A stretch of 47,857 bases of DNA, taken from contig JAJZVM010000025.1 of assembly GCA_021845645.1 (NCBI GenBank), positions 1 to 47,857 on the forward strand. Reading direction: 5' to 3'. Shown here piece after piece: positions 38,747 to 47,554 of this stretch. The notes under the pieces were generated by a model, which saw only the letters and a list, made by a program, of their open reading frames with translations, was not told the origin of the DNA and searched no databases. The DNA is from Bacillota bacterium. Its GTDB lineage: Bacteria; Bacillota_E; JAJZYS01; JAJYTV01. The position numbers were made by a program, and so were the translations under genes. The first letter of the stretch is position 1. The number at the start of each line of letters is the position of its first letter.

Positions 38747-41458
38747 TGTGCGACGGCCTGGGTTCGGCTCTGGACCTGCAGCTTGGCGTAGATGTTCAGC
38801 AGGTGCCACTTCACAGTGCTGACGCCAAGGAAGAGTTCCCTCGCCACATCCTGATTGGAGCACCCGATGGCGATCAGTTTGATAATCTCTTCTTCGCGCT
38901 CGGTGAGCGGCTCGACCAACTGAGGGGCGGGGGTGGGCGCGAGGAGGGCTGGGGAGGCGCCCTGGCTTTGGGTCAGCAGGGCCAGCAAACGTGGAACATA
39001 GCCCCGGTATGGCGCCCCCGCATGCTCTTCTCGCCGCAGTTCGTCATTAATCTGCCGCAGCAATGCGACGATGGGCGGCCCCTCGTCGGCGAAGAGCCGT
39101 TTGAACTGGTCCGGAATCGTCACGGCAAGCGCCCTATGCACCCGTTCTCTGGCAGCCTCGCCATCGTGCACGGCATGGAGCGCCAGGGCCTGCGCGAGGC
39201 AGATCTCGGCTTCGAGTCCTCTGCATCCGCTGGCGGAAGCAACCCCCCATAGGGAACGGAGCAGTGGCAGCGCCGCTTCGGCCTGGCCCTCTGCCACTTG
39301 CACGCGGGCGAGGGCCAAGTACTCGGGGATCCGCCAGAGCACGGGCTCATGGTCGGGAGTCACGCCGCCCGCAACCACCCAGTGCTGGGCTGCGGCAACG
39401 TCGCCCTGCGCTAGAAGTGTGCGGACTCCTTGCGGCCACGCGGCTACCGAATCGGCGCGCAGTTTTCTCCGGGAGGCCAGCAACTCACCGGCCTGGTCCA
39501 CTAGAAGCCTCGCCCCAGTTGCATTGCCCCGGGCCTGATGCACCCTCGCCATCGCGAGCAGCACCTCGGGTGCGGGCACGCCGCTCGCTTCATAGCGGTT
39601 GCGGGCTTCCGTCAGCCTCTCCTCCGCCCCGGTCAAGTCGTTCCACTCGTAGCGCAGCAATCCCATGCCCAAATATATCGGCGCCAGAACAGGCAGCAGT
39701 TCGCCTCCCTGCTGTGCGGCCAGGCGAAGAGCCTCGTGATAGGTCTTATCTGCCTCCATAGGTTGCCCGAGCATGGTGAGCAGTTGACCCTGGCGGTAGA
39801 GGGCCGTCGTGGATGCCGTCAGGTTGCCGCTCTTGGTGCCGAGGCGACCGGCACTGCCGAAGGCCTGGGCAGCCGGGGACACACTACCTGCTCGCAGATA
39901 AATCTGGCCCAGAGCACTGCTGACGACCGACCGCCAGAACAGGCTGTCTTCCGGCAGCAGGTTCCGCGCGTCCTCGGCACAGGCTGTCGCATGAGCCACG
40001 TCCTGCAGGGTGCACAGGCGCCCCTGCCCTAGCGGTGCCCACGGTGCCAGCGCCGTCCGCACCGCCGCCAGGACGCCCAGCGATTCCCGCACGGCGGGTA
40101 CCGAAGGGTCCGCATGTTTCAGTACTTCCGAAGCCATCGCGAGATACTCAACCGTTTGCGCATAGAGATGGTCGGCCAAGCCATCCGCGTGGTTGATCAG
40201 CGCCCATGCCGCCATCGTGCAGAGTCGCGGCCGCTTCTGGACCACCTCCGCTGGGATGAGGCTGACCCATTGCCGCAGTGTTGTTGGCGAGACGCGGGAA
40301 CCCCAGTCGGTCAACCGCTCTTCAAGACAATCCGCCGCCTCCTCAAAGGCACTGGCCACTAGCAGGTGGTCGATGGCTTCGGCAAGCTGCCCGTTTTCGC
40401 TATACCAGGCGGCCGCCCGGCGGTGTAGCTGAGTGACCCGCGGCTCTCCCACGGTATCGCTGAGACGGGCGCGCAGGAACTCGGCGAACAGCGGATGGTA
40501 GCGGTACCACTGCCCGTCCGGATCGAGGGGAGCAAGAAAGAGGTTGGCCTCCGCAAGCCTCTGCAGGGTCTGATGTCCGTCTGTGGCTCTTGTCACGGCG
40601 TCGCACAAGGATCCGGTCAGGCGTTCAAGAATCGCCGTCTCCAGCAAAAATGCCTGGACGGCCTCTGGTTGCTGGCGAACGACCTCATCGATCAGGTAGT
40701 TGAGGAGGTCCGGATGACGCCCGCTGAAGCGCTCGATGGCTGCGGGCCAATCCGAAGCACCGCGCAGGGAGAGCGCAGCCAACTTCAGTCCGGTCACCCA
40801 GCCTTCGGTGCGGGCCATGAGGTCGGCGACACCGGTTTCGGGGAGATCGAGACCCATCGTCTGATGCAGAAATCCCGCCGCCTCCTCTTCGGAAAAGCGG
40901 AGGTCGGTCGCCGTAATCTCCGAAAGCTCGCCGCCGGCCTTGAGCCACGCCAGGGGCAACGCCGGACGATTGCGCGTGGCGATCACGACATGGAAGTTGC
41001 GAGGCATGTGATGGAGAAGATGCGCCACCGCCTGGTGAATTTCGTCCGCCGCAACCAAATGGTAGTCGTCCAGCACCAGCACGAAGGGCCTTGCGAAAGC
41101 GGCCACCGCGTTGATGGAAATGGCGACTAGCGTCTCCAAGGGAGGCTGTTCCGAGAAACGCAGCAGCGCCTCCATCTCTTCGCCAATGGGAAGCCCGGAC
41201 TGACGCATCGCCTCCACCAAGTACGCACCGAACCGCAAGGGATCGTTGTCGTCGCGGTCAAGGCTGAGCCAGGTGCCGCTGCGACCGGCGGACCAATTCA
41301 ACCGCGGCGGTAGATTTGCCAAAACCGGCGGGGGCGGAAATGAGGGTGCACGTATGACTGAGACCGGCAAGCGTCTTTTCCATGAGCCGCTCCCGGGCAA
41401 TGTGGCGTGCCCCCGCCTGGGGAACAGTGTATTTGGTCACGATCATGGCGGGGACCAC
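38722..41458 (-). pseudogene. MalT-type LuxR regulator with an N-terminal frameshift
   Basis: A large ATP-dependent LuxR regulator of about 910 codons. Its N terminus (MIVTKYTVPQAGARHIARER) and Walker A (ISAPAGFGKST) lie in one frame. The rest, from TWLSLDRDDNDP through Walker B FVLVLDDYH, a helical repeat region and the C-terminal helix-turn-helix (EPLTEREEEIIKLIAIGCSN), lies in another. The switch is near 41290, where a single-base indel would repair it. GTG at 41458 has GGAGG 9 bases upstream. As written, either the protein is lost, or it lacks the P-loop, or a frameshift or read error is involved. Signal and targets are unknown. Confidence 0.75.
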
Positions 41459-41865
41459 ATTCAATACCCTCCTCGCCAAGGAAGACCGTAGGCTTCACGG
41501 TTGGAGGTGGCGGCCCGTAAATCCTGCCTGCGGTGAGGCCCGGCGACCCATTCATCTGCGTCAACACGGGAGGCGCGGCGAGGACATGATCTCCCCTTCC
41601 GCCGGCGAGAAACACGATCCGGACCAGCGCCAGCCAGTCGAGCGCTCTGAAAATGAAGGACCCTACGTGTCGAAGCTCGATCATCGGGCACGCGGAACAT
41701 ACTGCAATCCCACGCTCTCCCCTGCAGTTCGGCACGCCAGCTTCGCTGGGCTGGCCGCGGTTCCGACCGCCACGAAGCTGCCCAGGAGCGCTAGCCGGAG
41801 TCCGCTTGCCTCCAAGTGCGACAGGCACTATGATCCCTTTGGGAACATCAGGCAGGCAGGGGGCC
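41459..41865. other. Intergenic region, no gene recognised
   Basis: About 400 bases between the divergent LuxR and mntA genes. No credible gene, RNA or repeat was seen; promoters for both sides are expected here. Confidence 0.4.
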
Positions 41866-42321
41866 ATGGATCTGTATACTGGAGAGCGTCGTGGCGATCT
41901 CCTCCAACTCAATCTCGGCCCGCTGCGGAATCACATCCGTGCGATCCTCACAGAGTTCCCGGACGTCGCAGGGGCCTACCTGTTCGGCTCGGCCCTCGAG
42001 TTCGTGCGGTCGAGGTCCGACATCGACATAGGGCTCATTCTCCCCGCCGACTTAGCGTGGAGCGATGCAGAGCTCCTGGCGGGCCGCATTGAGCAGCAAC
42101 TGGGGCAATATGGGACGCATCCTTTTCAGGTTGTAGTCCTGCGGTCAGAGCAGAACAGCTTCACGTTCCGAGTTCTGCGCGACGGCGAGCTGATCTACGT
42201 AGCTGATAAGGGTCGCGTCACGGACATTATCGAGGCCGTCGGGCGGCAGCACGACGATTTGGCTCCGTTTCGACGCACATTCTTCCGAGCGCTTGGTATG
42301 GAGGACCAGCCATGGATGTAA
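41866..42321 (+). CDS. mntA: MntA-type minimal nucleotidyltransferase antitoxin
   Basis: Protein of 151 aa of the minimal nucleotidyltransferase family. The motif GSALEFVRSRSDIDIGLIL (GSx10DxD) binds the metal and nucleotide. In characterised pairs this enzyme adds AMP groups to a tyrosine near the active site of HepT and silences it. It overlaps hepT by 10 bases, the normal antitoxin-toxin order. Only a weak binding site precedes the ATG at 41866. Alone such proteins can be antibiotic nucleotidyltransferases, but the HepT neighbour settles the role. Confidence 0.88.
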   Translation: MDLYTGERRGDLLQLNLGPLRNHIRAILTEFPDVAGAYLFGSALEFVRSRSDIDIGLILPADLAWSDAELLAGRIEQQLGQYGTHPFQVVVLRSEQNSFTFRVLRDGELIYVADKGRVTDIIEAVGRQHDDLAPFRRTFFRALGMEDQPWM

Positions 42322-42737
42322 ACGTCGAAAGAATCCGAGAGCGACTCGTCTTTATCCGTGAGCAGGTCGATGTGCTGGAGCCACTCGCCCATAATCAGGA
42401 GCTTAGGCAACGTCGCTTTCAGGACGCGCTAAGCTATGGCGGGATCGTACGGAGCCTGCAGACCAGTATCGAGGCAATGATCGACATCGCATTCCATCTC
42501 TGCGCCAAGCTCCACGCCAAGGAGCCTCAGAGCGCCGCAGGCGCATTCGAGATTCTCGCTGACTTCGGTGATCTGCCACGAGAGTTCCTGCCAAGGGCGC
42601 TCAAGATGGTGCGGTTCCGCAATCTCGTAGTACACGGCTATCTTCAGATCGACTCTAGGGCGGTGGAAACCATCGTTACGCAAGACCTCGTGGACTTCGC
42701 GGAGTGGGAGAAGATCATCACCGAACTCATACAGTGA
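42312..42737 (+). CDS. hepT: HepT-type (DUF86) RNase toxin
   Basis: Helical HEPN-superfamily protein of 141 aa. The catalytic motif RNLVVHGYLQID (R-x4-H, with the adjacent tyrosine that is the AMPylation target in known systems) is near residue 103. SIEAMIDIAFHL is the dimer helix. It is a ribonuclease controlled by MntA. Position beside the sigK junction suggests it may help stabilise the island. Convergent with the sigK tail and separated from it by a hairpin. Confidence 0.88.
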   Translation: MDVNVERIRERLVFIREQVDVLEPLAHNQELRQRRFQDALSYGGIVRSLQTSIEAMIDIAFHLCAKLHAKEPQSAAGAFEILADFGDLPREFLPRALKMVRFRNLVVHGYLQIDSRAVETIVTQDLVDFAEWEKIITELIQ

Positions 42738-42754
42738 ACAATGCATAACTGCGA

Positions 42755-42784
42755 GAGCGGGGCGAATGGGATTTCGCCCCGCTC
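42755..42784. terminator. Bidirectional hairpin between hepT and the sigK tail
   Basis: GAGCGGGGCGAA pairs with TTTCGCCCCGCTC (12 bp). There is no strong T-run on either side; its placement between convergent genes suggests termination for both. Confidence 0.5.
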
Positions 42785-42857
42785 CTCACGTCAGCCGCAT
42801 GCTCTCCCAGCACACAGTGCGCAGAGGAGGACCCACGCGGGTATCGCAGCAGCCCCT

Positions 42858-43220
42858 CTACCGCAGTTCCTCCCTCGCCAGCCTCGTCACGGCCCTCTTC
42901 TCGATACGGGAGACGTAGCTGCGCGAAATGCCAAGCATCCTGGCGATCTCCCGCTGCGTCTTCCTCGGTGCCTGCCTAAGGCCGAACCGGAGTTCCAGCA
43001 CCTTGCGCTCCTTGGGCGGCAGCACCCGGAGCTCACGGTGCAGGAGCTCCACCTCTTCCCTCGCCACCACCTGGTCCGGTATGACGTTCGGCTCGCTCCC
43101 GAGGACGTCCATGAGCGTGATTTCGTTGCCTTCGCGGTCGTAGCCGATGGGGTCGTAGATCGACACTTCGCTCCTGCGGCGCTTGATCACTCGAAGGTGC
43201 ATGAGGATTTCGTTTTCGAT
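42858..43220 (-). CDS. sigK: sigK 3' half (C-terminal part of sporulation sigma factor K), intact
   Basis: 120 codons in frame without an own start. The first is I of IENEILMHLR (end of region 2). RRSEVSIYDPIGYDREGNEI and TLMDVLGSEPNV come next, then region 4: ELRVLPPKERKVLELRFG and TQREIARMLGISRSYVSRIEK. DPIG-x-D-x-EGNEI and SRSYVSRIEKRA fit SigK better than SigE. The N-terminal half is not in the window. The gene is cut at the codon where B. subtilis and other spore formers carry the skin element, and a serine recombinase lies just upstream. After excision the two halves would join in the mother cell. Convergent with hepT. Confidence 0.9.
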   Translation of the reverse strand: MENEILMHLRVIKRRRSEVSIYDPIGYDREGNEITLMDVLGSEPNVIPDQVVAREEVELLHRELRVLPPKERKVLELRFGLRQAPRKTQREIARMLGISRSYVSRIEKRAVTRLAREELR

Positions 43221-43247
43221 GACAGATGTGGTGCGGAAGCCCTTTCC
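43221..43247 (-). other. Junction and attachment arm of the sigK-interrupting element
   Basis: sigK homology with fragment A ends at 43220. On the element side the minus strand has GCACCAC starting 7 bases away (43234-43228) and GGAAA at 43247-43243, only a few bases after the recombinase stop codon (43250). The crossover presumably occurs within or beside the shared ATCGAAAACGAAAT. Confidence 0.65.
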
Positions 43248-43249
43248 AG

Positions 43250-44809
43250 TTACCGTGCTGCGATCGGCACGGCCACGACCCTCTCGGCAACGGGTTCCGA
43301 CGCCGCTTGGGTAGCTGGCATCCGCGCTTTCACAGTCAGCGTGTCGTGCCCCACCGTGATCCCTGTGATGAACTGACGCACGATCTCCTGTCGTTCCTCG
43401 ATGGGGAGGTCGGATTCCGCGCGGGTGAGCCACCGGCTGGCCGTCTCGACCGCTGCCTCCCGATCGAAGGTGTGGTATCCGGCGGCGCGCAGGCTTCCCC
43501 GTAGCTCCTCGATCGACTGCAAGAGCGCGGCCTCACGCCGCTTCAGACGGTTCAAGGAGTCGAGCACGTCGTCTGCCGGCAGCAGGCCGCGCTCAAGTAC
43601 GGAAAGGATGTTCTTCTGACTGCCCCTCACCTTTTGAAGGTCTTTCTCCTGCCGACCGATCTCTTCTTCGATCAAGGTCGTGTCGGGGGCCGGCTGGAGT
43701 TGATCGGCCAGGAGTTCTGGATTCCTTAGCCACTCCAGGATGCGCTGCCAGATGGCTTCATCGATGTCGCTCGCGTGGACATGATGGCCGCAACCCGGCT
43801 GTACTCCTGGATTGTTCTTGTAGCAGGTGTACTCGGACACGATCTGGCCCCAGTTGCGCGTCTTCCGGCCTGTCATCGTCCGGCCACAGAGACCACAGCG
43901 TAAGAGTCCCGAAAGCAGGTAGACCGACTTGGCCTTTGCCCAGTGTTCAGCTCGCTCCTTGATCCGCTCCTGGGTCGCCATCCATTCTTCTGGACTTATA
44001 AGTGCTGGAACGCTGACGGGGATCCAGTCCTCTCGATTGCGCTCGCGGATCGGGGCCTTCTCACCCTTTGGACGATGGCGGTTGAGCCCCACTCCGGTCA
44101 TGTCCCAGCGATTGGCGTAGTAGACGCCCATGTAGACCGGGTTCGCCAGGATCTGCCACACGACTTGTCTGTGCCATGCTCGAGCGCCCTTGCGGGTCGG
44201 CACTCCTTCCCGAGTGAGCGCCCATGCGATGCCGTTGATGCCGCTTCCTTCGAGGTACTCTCCGAAGATGCGCCGGACGACGGTTGCCTCCGCCTCGTTA
44301 ACCACAACCTGTTTCGTCTTGGCGTCATAGTCGTAGCCGAGGGGGGCAGCCGCGAACGGGAGCTTGCCCTCGCGGGCCTTCTGGATTCGACCGCTCATGG
44401 TGCGTAGCCGGATCTTCTCACGTTCGTACTCCGCGATCGCCCCGCGCAACGAGTAGAAGAGCTTGCCCTCAGCCGTGTTCTTCCACTCGAAGTTGACGAA
44501 CTCCAGCCGCACATTCGCCTTTTCGATCTCCTCTGTGACGAGAAGCTGGTGCGATAGGTTGCGGGCGAATCGGTCGGGGTCGTAGATGACAACGAGCGCG
44601 ACCTCTCCCCGCTTAACCGCTGCCCGGAGCGCGGTCAGACCGGGCCTGTCCAAGATGGATGCGGAAACACCCTCGTCGGAGAACTCGACGATCTCATCTG
44701 CGCCCATCTTGGTGGCCCGTTCGCGGCACTCCTTGCGTTGGGCGAGGATGCTGTATCCATGTTGCGCCTGGTCGTCACTGGAGACGCGAAGATAGATCGC
44801 CGCCTTCAC
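43250..44809 (-). CDS. Large serine recombinase (SpoIVCA-like), sigK rearrangement
   Basis: Protein of 519 aa. The N-terminal resolvase domain has the catalytic serine S10 in YLRVSSDDQ, IYDPDRFARN and an SLRGAIAEYEREKI helix. A recombinase DNA-binding domain follows (PLGYDYDAKTKQVVVNEAEA, GINGIAWALTREGVPT). A zinc ribbon has cysteines in LRCGLCGRTM, CYKN and CGHH. A coiled coil (EEEIGRQEKDLQKVRG ... RREAALLQSIEEL) precedes the C terminus. It ends 30 bases from the sigK junction and runs in the direction of sigK. By position and type it should excise the element during sporulation to rebuild sigK. Confidence 0.93.
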   Translation of the reverse strand: MKAAIYLRVSSDDQAQHGYSILAQRKECRERATKMGADEIVEFSDEGVSASILDRPGLTALRAAVKRGEVALVVIYDPDRFARNLSHQLLVTEEIEKANVRLEFVNFEWKNTAEGKLFYSLRGAIAEYEREKIRLRTMSGRIQKAREGKLPFAAAPLGYDYDAKTKQVVVNEAEATVVRRIFGEYLEGSGINGIAWALTREGVPTRKGARAWHRQVVWQILANPVYMGVYYANRWDMTGVGLNRHRPKGEKAPIRERNREDWIPVSVPALISPEEWMATQERIKERAEHWAKAKSVYLLSGLLRCGLCGRTMTGRKTRNWGQIVSEYTCYKNNPGVQPGCGHHVHASDIDEAIWQRILEWLRNPELLADQLQPAPDTTLIEEEIGRQEKDLQKVRGSQKNILSVLERGLLPADDVLDSLNRLKRREAALLQSIEELRGSLRAAGYHTFDREAAVETASRWLTRAESDLPIEERQEIVRQFITGITVGHDTLTVKARMPATQAASEPVAERVVAVPIAAR

Positions 44810-44972
44810 CAGACGATCCCTCCTCTCGCTCCATGAAAGCGGATGCGCCTTGCTTGCGGACCCAATCTGCGATGATCGCGAGGGCCCGCCGCTGTGCCTG
44901 ATCGGCTTGGGACGGCGTGCCGTCAGGAACGACCAGGATGCGCCACTGAGTCGGACGAGTTCGTGACGACAC
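44775..44972 (-). CDS. Small protein overlapping the recombinase gene
   Basis: Protein of 65 aa (SRTRPTQWRILVVPDG, then QAQRRALAIIADWVRKQ helix, acidic and Gly/Ser-rich tail). A GTG at 44972 has GGAGG 7 bases upstream (GGAGGGATAGC spacing). Its last 35 bases overlap the recombinase start, so the two are co-translated. I do not recognise a family. Its place next to the recombinase makes it a candidate accessory or directionality factor, which is only an inference. Confidence 0.65.
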   Translation of the reverse strand: MSSRTRPTQWRILVVPDGTPSQADQAQRRALAIIADWVRKQGASAFMEREEGSSGEGGDLSSRLQ

Positions 44973-45050
44973 GCTATCCCTCCTTTTCGAGAGGCTACGC
45001 GGCACCAGGCTTGGACACGGCCTGTCTACACCATATGGATATTGCTGGCG

Positions 45051-45332
45051 TCAGCCTTCCGGCTGGCCGTATCTCACCTGATCAGGCTCTAGCACCCCGA
45101 ACCGCCTTCCGTGCTCCAGGAGAGCCCGGCGCACGACCATGACGTTCGGCTCGACACCGCGCGAGTTCACCTCGTCCGGCCAGCCCGGCGGGGACCAGAA
45201 GCGCAGGATCGGCTTGCCCTCGGCCTCGTCGAGCGAGCAGGCGAACCGCGTGTCGCTGACGTAGACGAAACCCGCGGATCCGTCCGGCACCCGCAGGTCG
45301 AGGCGCACCTCGGTCTTTCGGTCTCGTCTCAT
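45051..45332 (-). CDS. Hypothetical protein of the sigK element
   Basis: Protein of 93 aa beginning MRRDRKTEVRLDLRVPDG. It contains FVYVSDTRFACSLDEAEGK and ILRFWSPPGWPDEVNS, with alternating beta-type segments, and ends RRFGVLEPDQVRYGQPEG. No family recognised. It starts with a four-base overlap (ATGA) on the preceding 51-residue gene, part of a run of packed small genes typical of phage early regions. Confidence 0.6.
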   Translation of the reverse strand: MRRDRKTEVRLDLRVPDGSAGFVYVSDTRFACSLDEAEGKPILRFWSPPGWPDEVNSRGVEPNVMVVRRALLEHGRRFGVLEPDQVRYGQPEG

Positions 45333-45484
45333 CGCGCCCCCACCGCCCGCTCGATCTTCGCCACCGCTGTTCCGAAGGGCTCGCTGATGCCGAACTGCCG
45401 TGCCCGTTCCTCGGCTTCAGGCAGACACAGCCCCAGTGCGAACGCCTCGTCCTCCGTCAGCGGCTCCAACAGGCGGTAGACCAT
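45329..45484 (-). CDS. Short hypothetical protein (51 aa) of the sigK element
   Basis: Short gene reading MVYRLLEPLTEDEAFALG, then LCLPEAEERARQFG and ISEPFGTAVAKIERAVG. The composition (many Glu/Leu, two predicted helices) is unlike the arginine-rich shadow frames around it. It overlaps the upstream HTH-like gene by 28 bases and the downstream gene by four. No clear binding site, so coupling to the upstream gene is assumed. No family recognised. Confidence 0.5.
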   Translation of the reverse strand: MVYRLLEPLTEDEAFALGLCLPEAEERARQFGISEPFGTAVAKIERAVGAR

Positions 45485-45714
45485 AAGGGAGCCGCGTACT
45501 TATTCGCCTCGTCATCTATACGGGCGCGCTCTGCGTCCTGCAGCAGCCGAAGGGCTTGCCGAACGCTCTGCATCTTGGCCCTCACGGCAGAAACGCTGCG
45601 GTCGAGCTGCAGCGCGATGTCCACCGGATCGAGGTCCTCGTCCATCAGGATCTGGAGCTGTTCGATGTCCTCCTGGCTCCAGGGCCGCTTGGCAGCTTCC
45701 GTGGCAAGCCCCAT
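45457..45714 (-). CDS. Small Myb/SANT-like helix-turn-helix protein
   Basis: Protein of 85 aa. PWSQEDIEQLQILMDED and DPVDIALQLDRSVSAVRAKM form a SANT/Myb-like three-helix domain, as in small phage DNA-binding proteins. A helical tail follows. GGAGGTGATCTG gives a strong binding site 7 bases before the ATG at 45714. It may regulate the element or act with the recombinase; neither is shown. Confidence 0.72.
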   Translation of the reverse strand: MGLATEAAKRPWSQEDIEQLQILMDEDLDPVDIALQLDRSVSAVRAKMQSVRQALRLLQDAERARIDDEANKYAAPLWSTACWSR

Positions 45715-45737
45715 CAGATCACCTCCGTCTCGGTTCT

Positions 45738-46637
45738 CTAGGCGGCCTCCAGCAGATGGTCGAGTAGTCGCGCTCGCCACTCCTGGATGCTCACATCCCG
45801 CTTGGCCCCGAGAAGTCCCAGCATCTCCGGCCAGGACCAAGACACCCATGCTCCCTGGCGCGAGAGGTAGATTCCCGCGCCCTCCAAGTGGTAGCGATCA
45901 TCGAAGTCCAGCAAGCCGTAGCCGAGCAGTTGGTAAGGCCAGTAGTCGCTCGAGATCCTGGTCGGGTGGATGGTCGTCTTGAAGTCCCACAAATAGCGAT
46001 CGAGGATCACGTCACCGTCGGCTCCTCCGACCAGACGGGATCCATCGAACACCGGGTTGAGCACGGTCGACTGCGGGTGTAGGAAGCGGCCTTCAGACCT
46101 GCGGAACTCGTCGAGCAGGTTGAGCAGGTCCGCGACCACTGCGTCCGACACCCTGCCCAGCACCTCGTCGATCTTGACCGTGCCTGCCAGTAGTCGGTCC
46201 TGCCGACCAGATCGGGCGATCTGCTCGAAGGCGGCTAGGGCGACAGACATTCTCGCGAGGGACTCTTCCCGGTCGGCGGACAGGGTGTGCCGGCTGGATA
46301 GGGTGATGTGGTGCATCATCAGGTTCCAGCGGTCGCGCAGGTCCGTCCACATCCGGGCGGCCATCGTGATGCCGAGCTTGCGTGCCACGTCGGCGCCGAC
46401 GGCCGCCACGGTGTCTTCCGCAAAGTACGGCTGCCAGCACACACGGATGCGGTAGTCGAGCGCAGCACCGACCAACGCCCAAGGGTAGTCCGCCAGGGGC
46501 CCCTCTGGACGGATCGACGGGAACGGCCAGACCTTCTCGGACCAGGCGCTCCAGAAGCCGTCGCGGTCGGGGAAGTGTTCTGCGAAGAATCGGCTGATCG
46601 GGCTGTCGGGTCGGTGCATCTCCGATGTGAGTGACAT
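45738..46637 (-). CDS. PD-(D/E)XK nuclease family protein
   Basis: Protein of 299 aa. The C-terminal half carries the nuclease core: LVGGADGDVILDRYLWDFKTT gives G-x-A-D (D as first ligand) and the D-F-K (D-x-K) catalytic pair, followed by YWPYQLLGYGLL with the Q of motif IV. The N-terminal 150 residues are helical and unassigned. Such nucleases in phages work with recombinases such as Erf or RecT. It lies 23 bases before the HTH-like gene. ATG at 46637 is used. Confidence 0.8.
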   Translation of the reverse strand: MSLTSEMHRPDSPISRFFAEHFPDRDGFWSAWSEKVWPFPSIRPEGPLADYPWALVGAALDYRIRVCWQPYFAEDTVAAVGADVARKLGITMAARMWTDLRDRWNLMMHHITLSSRHTLSADREESLARMSVALAAFEQIARSGRQDRLLAGTVKIDEVLGRVSDAVVADLLNLLDEFRRSEGRFLHPQSTVLNPVFDGSRLVGGADGDVILDRYLWDFKTTIHPTRISSDYWPYQLLGYGLLDFDDRYHLEGAGIYLSRQGAWVSWSWPEMLGLLGAKRDVSIQEWRARLLDHLLEAA

Positions 46638-46665
46638 TGTGCCTCCCCTTTCGTTTGGCCCCTGG

Positions 46666-46968
46666 TCAGCCTGATCGGTTCAGTCGGCCGAAAACGTTGG
46701 ATCTTGAAATCCAGCCGTTGAGGTGGCCGCGAGCGTTGCCGATCAAGTAGCCGCGGGGGCCGATGGCGTGGACGAGGTGCAGATACTCGCGTCCGCGCAC
46801 GCGGCACAGCACGATGTCGCCTTCGTGGATCTCAGCACCAGGCGGAACGGGATCCACGGTCACGACTTGCCCATCTTCGACGAGGCCGTGCATTGAGTGC
46901 CCTCGAGGCCGAATCGTCGTGCTTGCGCCGGCCTGCAGTTCGGCGATCGCTCGGCTGGCCCAACCCAT
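46666..46968 (-). CDS. S24/S26-like peptidase-fold protein
   Basis: Protein of 100 aa. RPRGHSMHGLVEDGQVVTVDPV matches the serine motif of the LexA/signal-peptidase fold (S25 in HSM), followed by EGDIVLCRVRGREYLHLVHAI and YLIGN. No DNA-binding domain is attached and the lysine of the catalytic pair is not obvious (a histidine/arginine stands near the expected place). It is shorter than repressors. It might be a UmuD-like or processing protein of the element. Starts at the last base of the upstream gene stop. Confidence 0.7.
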   Translation of the reverse strand: MGWASRAIAELQAGASTTIRPRGHSMHGLVEDGQVVTVDPVPPGAEIHEGDIVLCRVRGREYLHLVHAIGPRGYLIGNARGHLNGWISRSNVFGRLNRSG

Positions 46969-47456
46969 CAGCCGACCTGGCGCTCGGCTTCGAGCGCTGC
47001 CTTGAGGTGTTTACAAGGTCGTGTGCCGTAGGTGAACGCAGGGCAAGAGCAGACGCCGAGATGAGGCCACACCTGGTAGTCGTGCGTCCCATGTGCAACG
47101 TAGTGCCCAGGCTCGACCATCTCGAGGCCGGCGGCGGCAAACTCTAGCGGAAGCGGCAGCACCGATTCCGCAAGGGCGAGCGCCTCGGCGTCCTCTGCTT
47201 GCTGAAGTAGCGCCTTACCTGATCTGAGGGGCTTCTCTGGCCAGACTGCGACCTGCGGTGCGCTCGCCCTATGGCCAAGACCCACGCGAAGGAGGGCTGA
47301 CACTCCTCGATCGACGGCCTGTCGGAGCGTCACGTCTCCGACCCGCTCAGCGGAGCGCCAGACGAGGACACCGGCGGGAGTACGCAACCAACCTCCGAAA
47401 GCAGCGGAGCCGCCGCGGGCGTGTGCCGCGATGGCTCCGGTCCAGACTCTCGGCAT
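46968..47456 (-). CDS. SWIM zinc-finger domain protein
   Basis: Protein of 162 aa. The C terminus has the SWIM signature C-x-C-xn-C-x-H in VCSCPAFTYGTRPCKHLKAALE after a beta-hairpin YQVWPHLG. The N-terminal part (VWTGAIAAHARGGSAAFGGW) is not recognised. SWIM domains bind DNA or proteins and are frequent in mobile elements. GGGGAG lies a few bases before the ATG at 47456. It overlaps the S24-like gene start by one base. Confidence 0.78.
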   Translation of the reverse strand: MPRVWTGAIAAHARGGSAAFGGWLRTPAGVLVWRSAERVGDVTLRQAVDRGVSALLRVGLGHRASAPQVAVWPEKPLRSGKALLQQAEDAEALALAESVLPLPLEFAAAGLEMVEPGHYVAHGTHDYQVWPHLGVCSCPAFTYGTRPCKHLKAALEAERQVG

Positions 47457-47554
47457 CCCGCTCCCCCCTATCCCGTCTCCACCGCCGCTTACGGAGAGGA
47501 GGTGCCGTAAGCAGCAGTGGAGGCGGGGCGACCTAAGTCGCACCGCCGGTTCAT

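Noticed and set aside
42858..43220. Sigma factor E as identity of the sigma tail
   Set aside because: The DPIG-D-EGNEI and SRSYVSRIEKRA signatures and the break at IENEI beside a recombinase fit SigK; SigE is not known to be interrupted there.
46666..46968. LexA/CI-type repressor
   Set aside because: There is no helix-turn-helix domain and the length is only 100 residues; only the peptidase-like fold is present.
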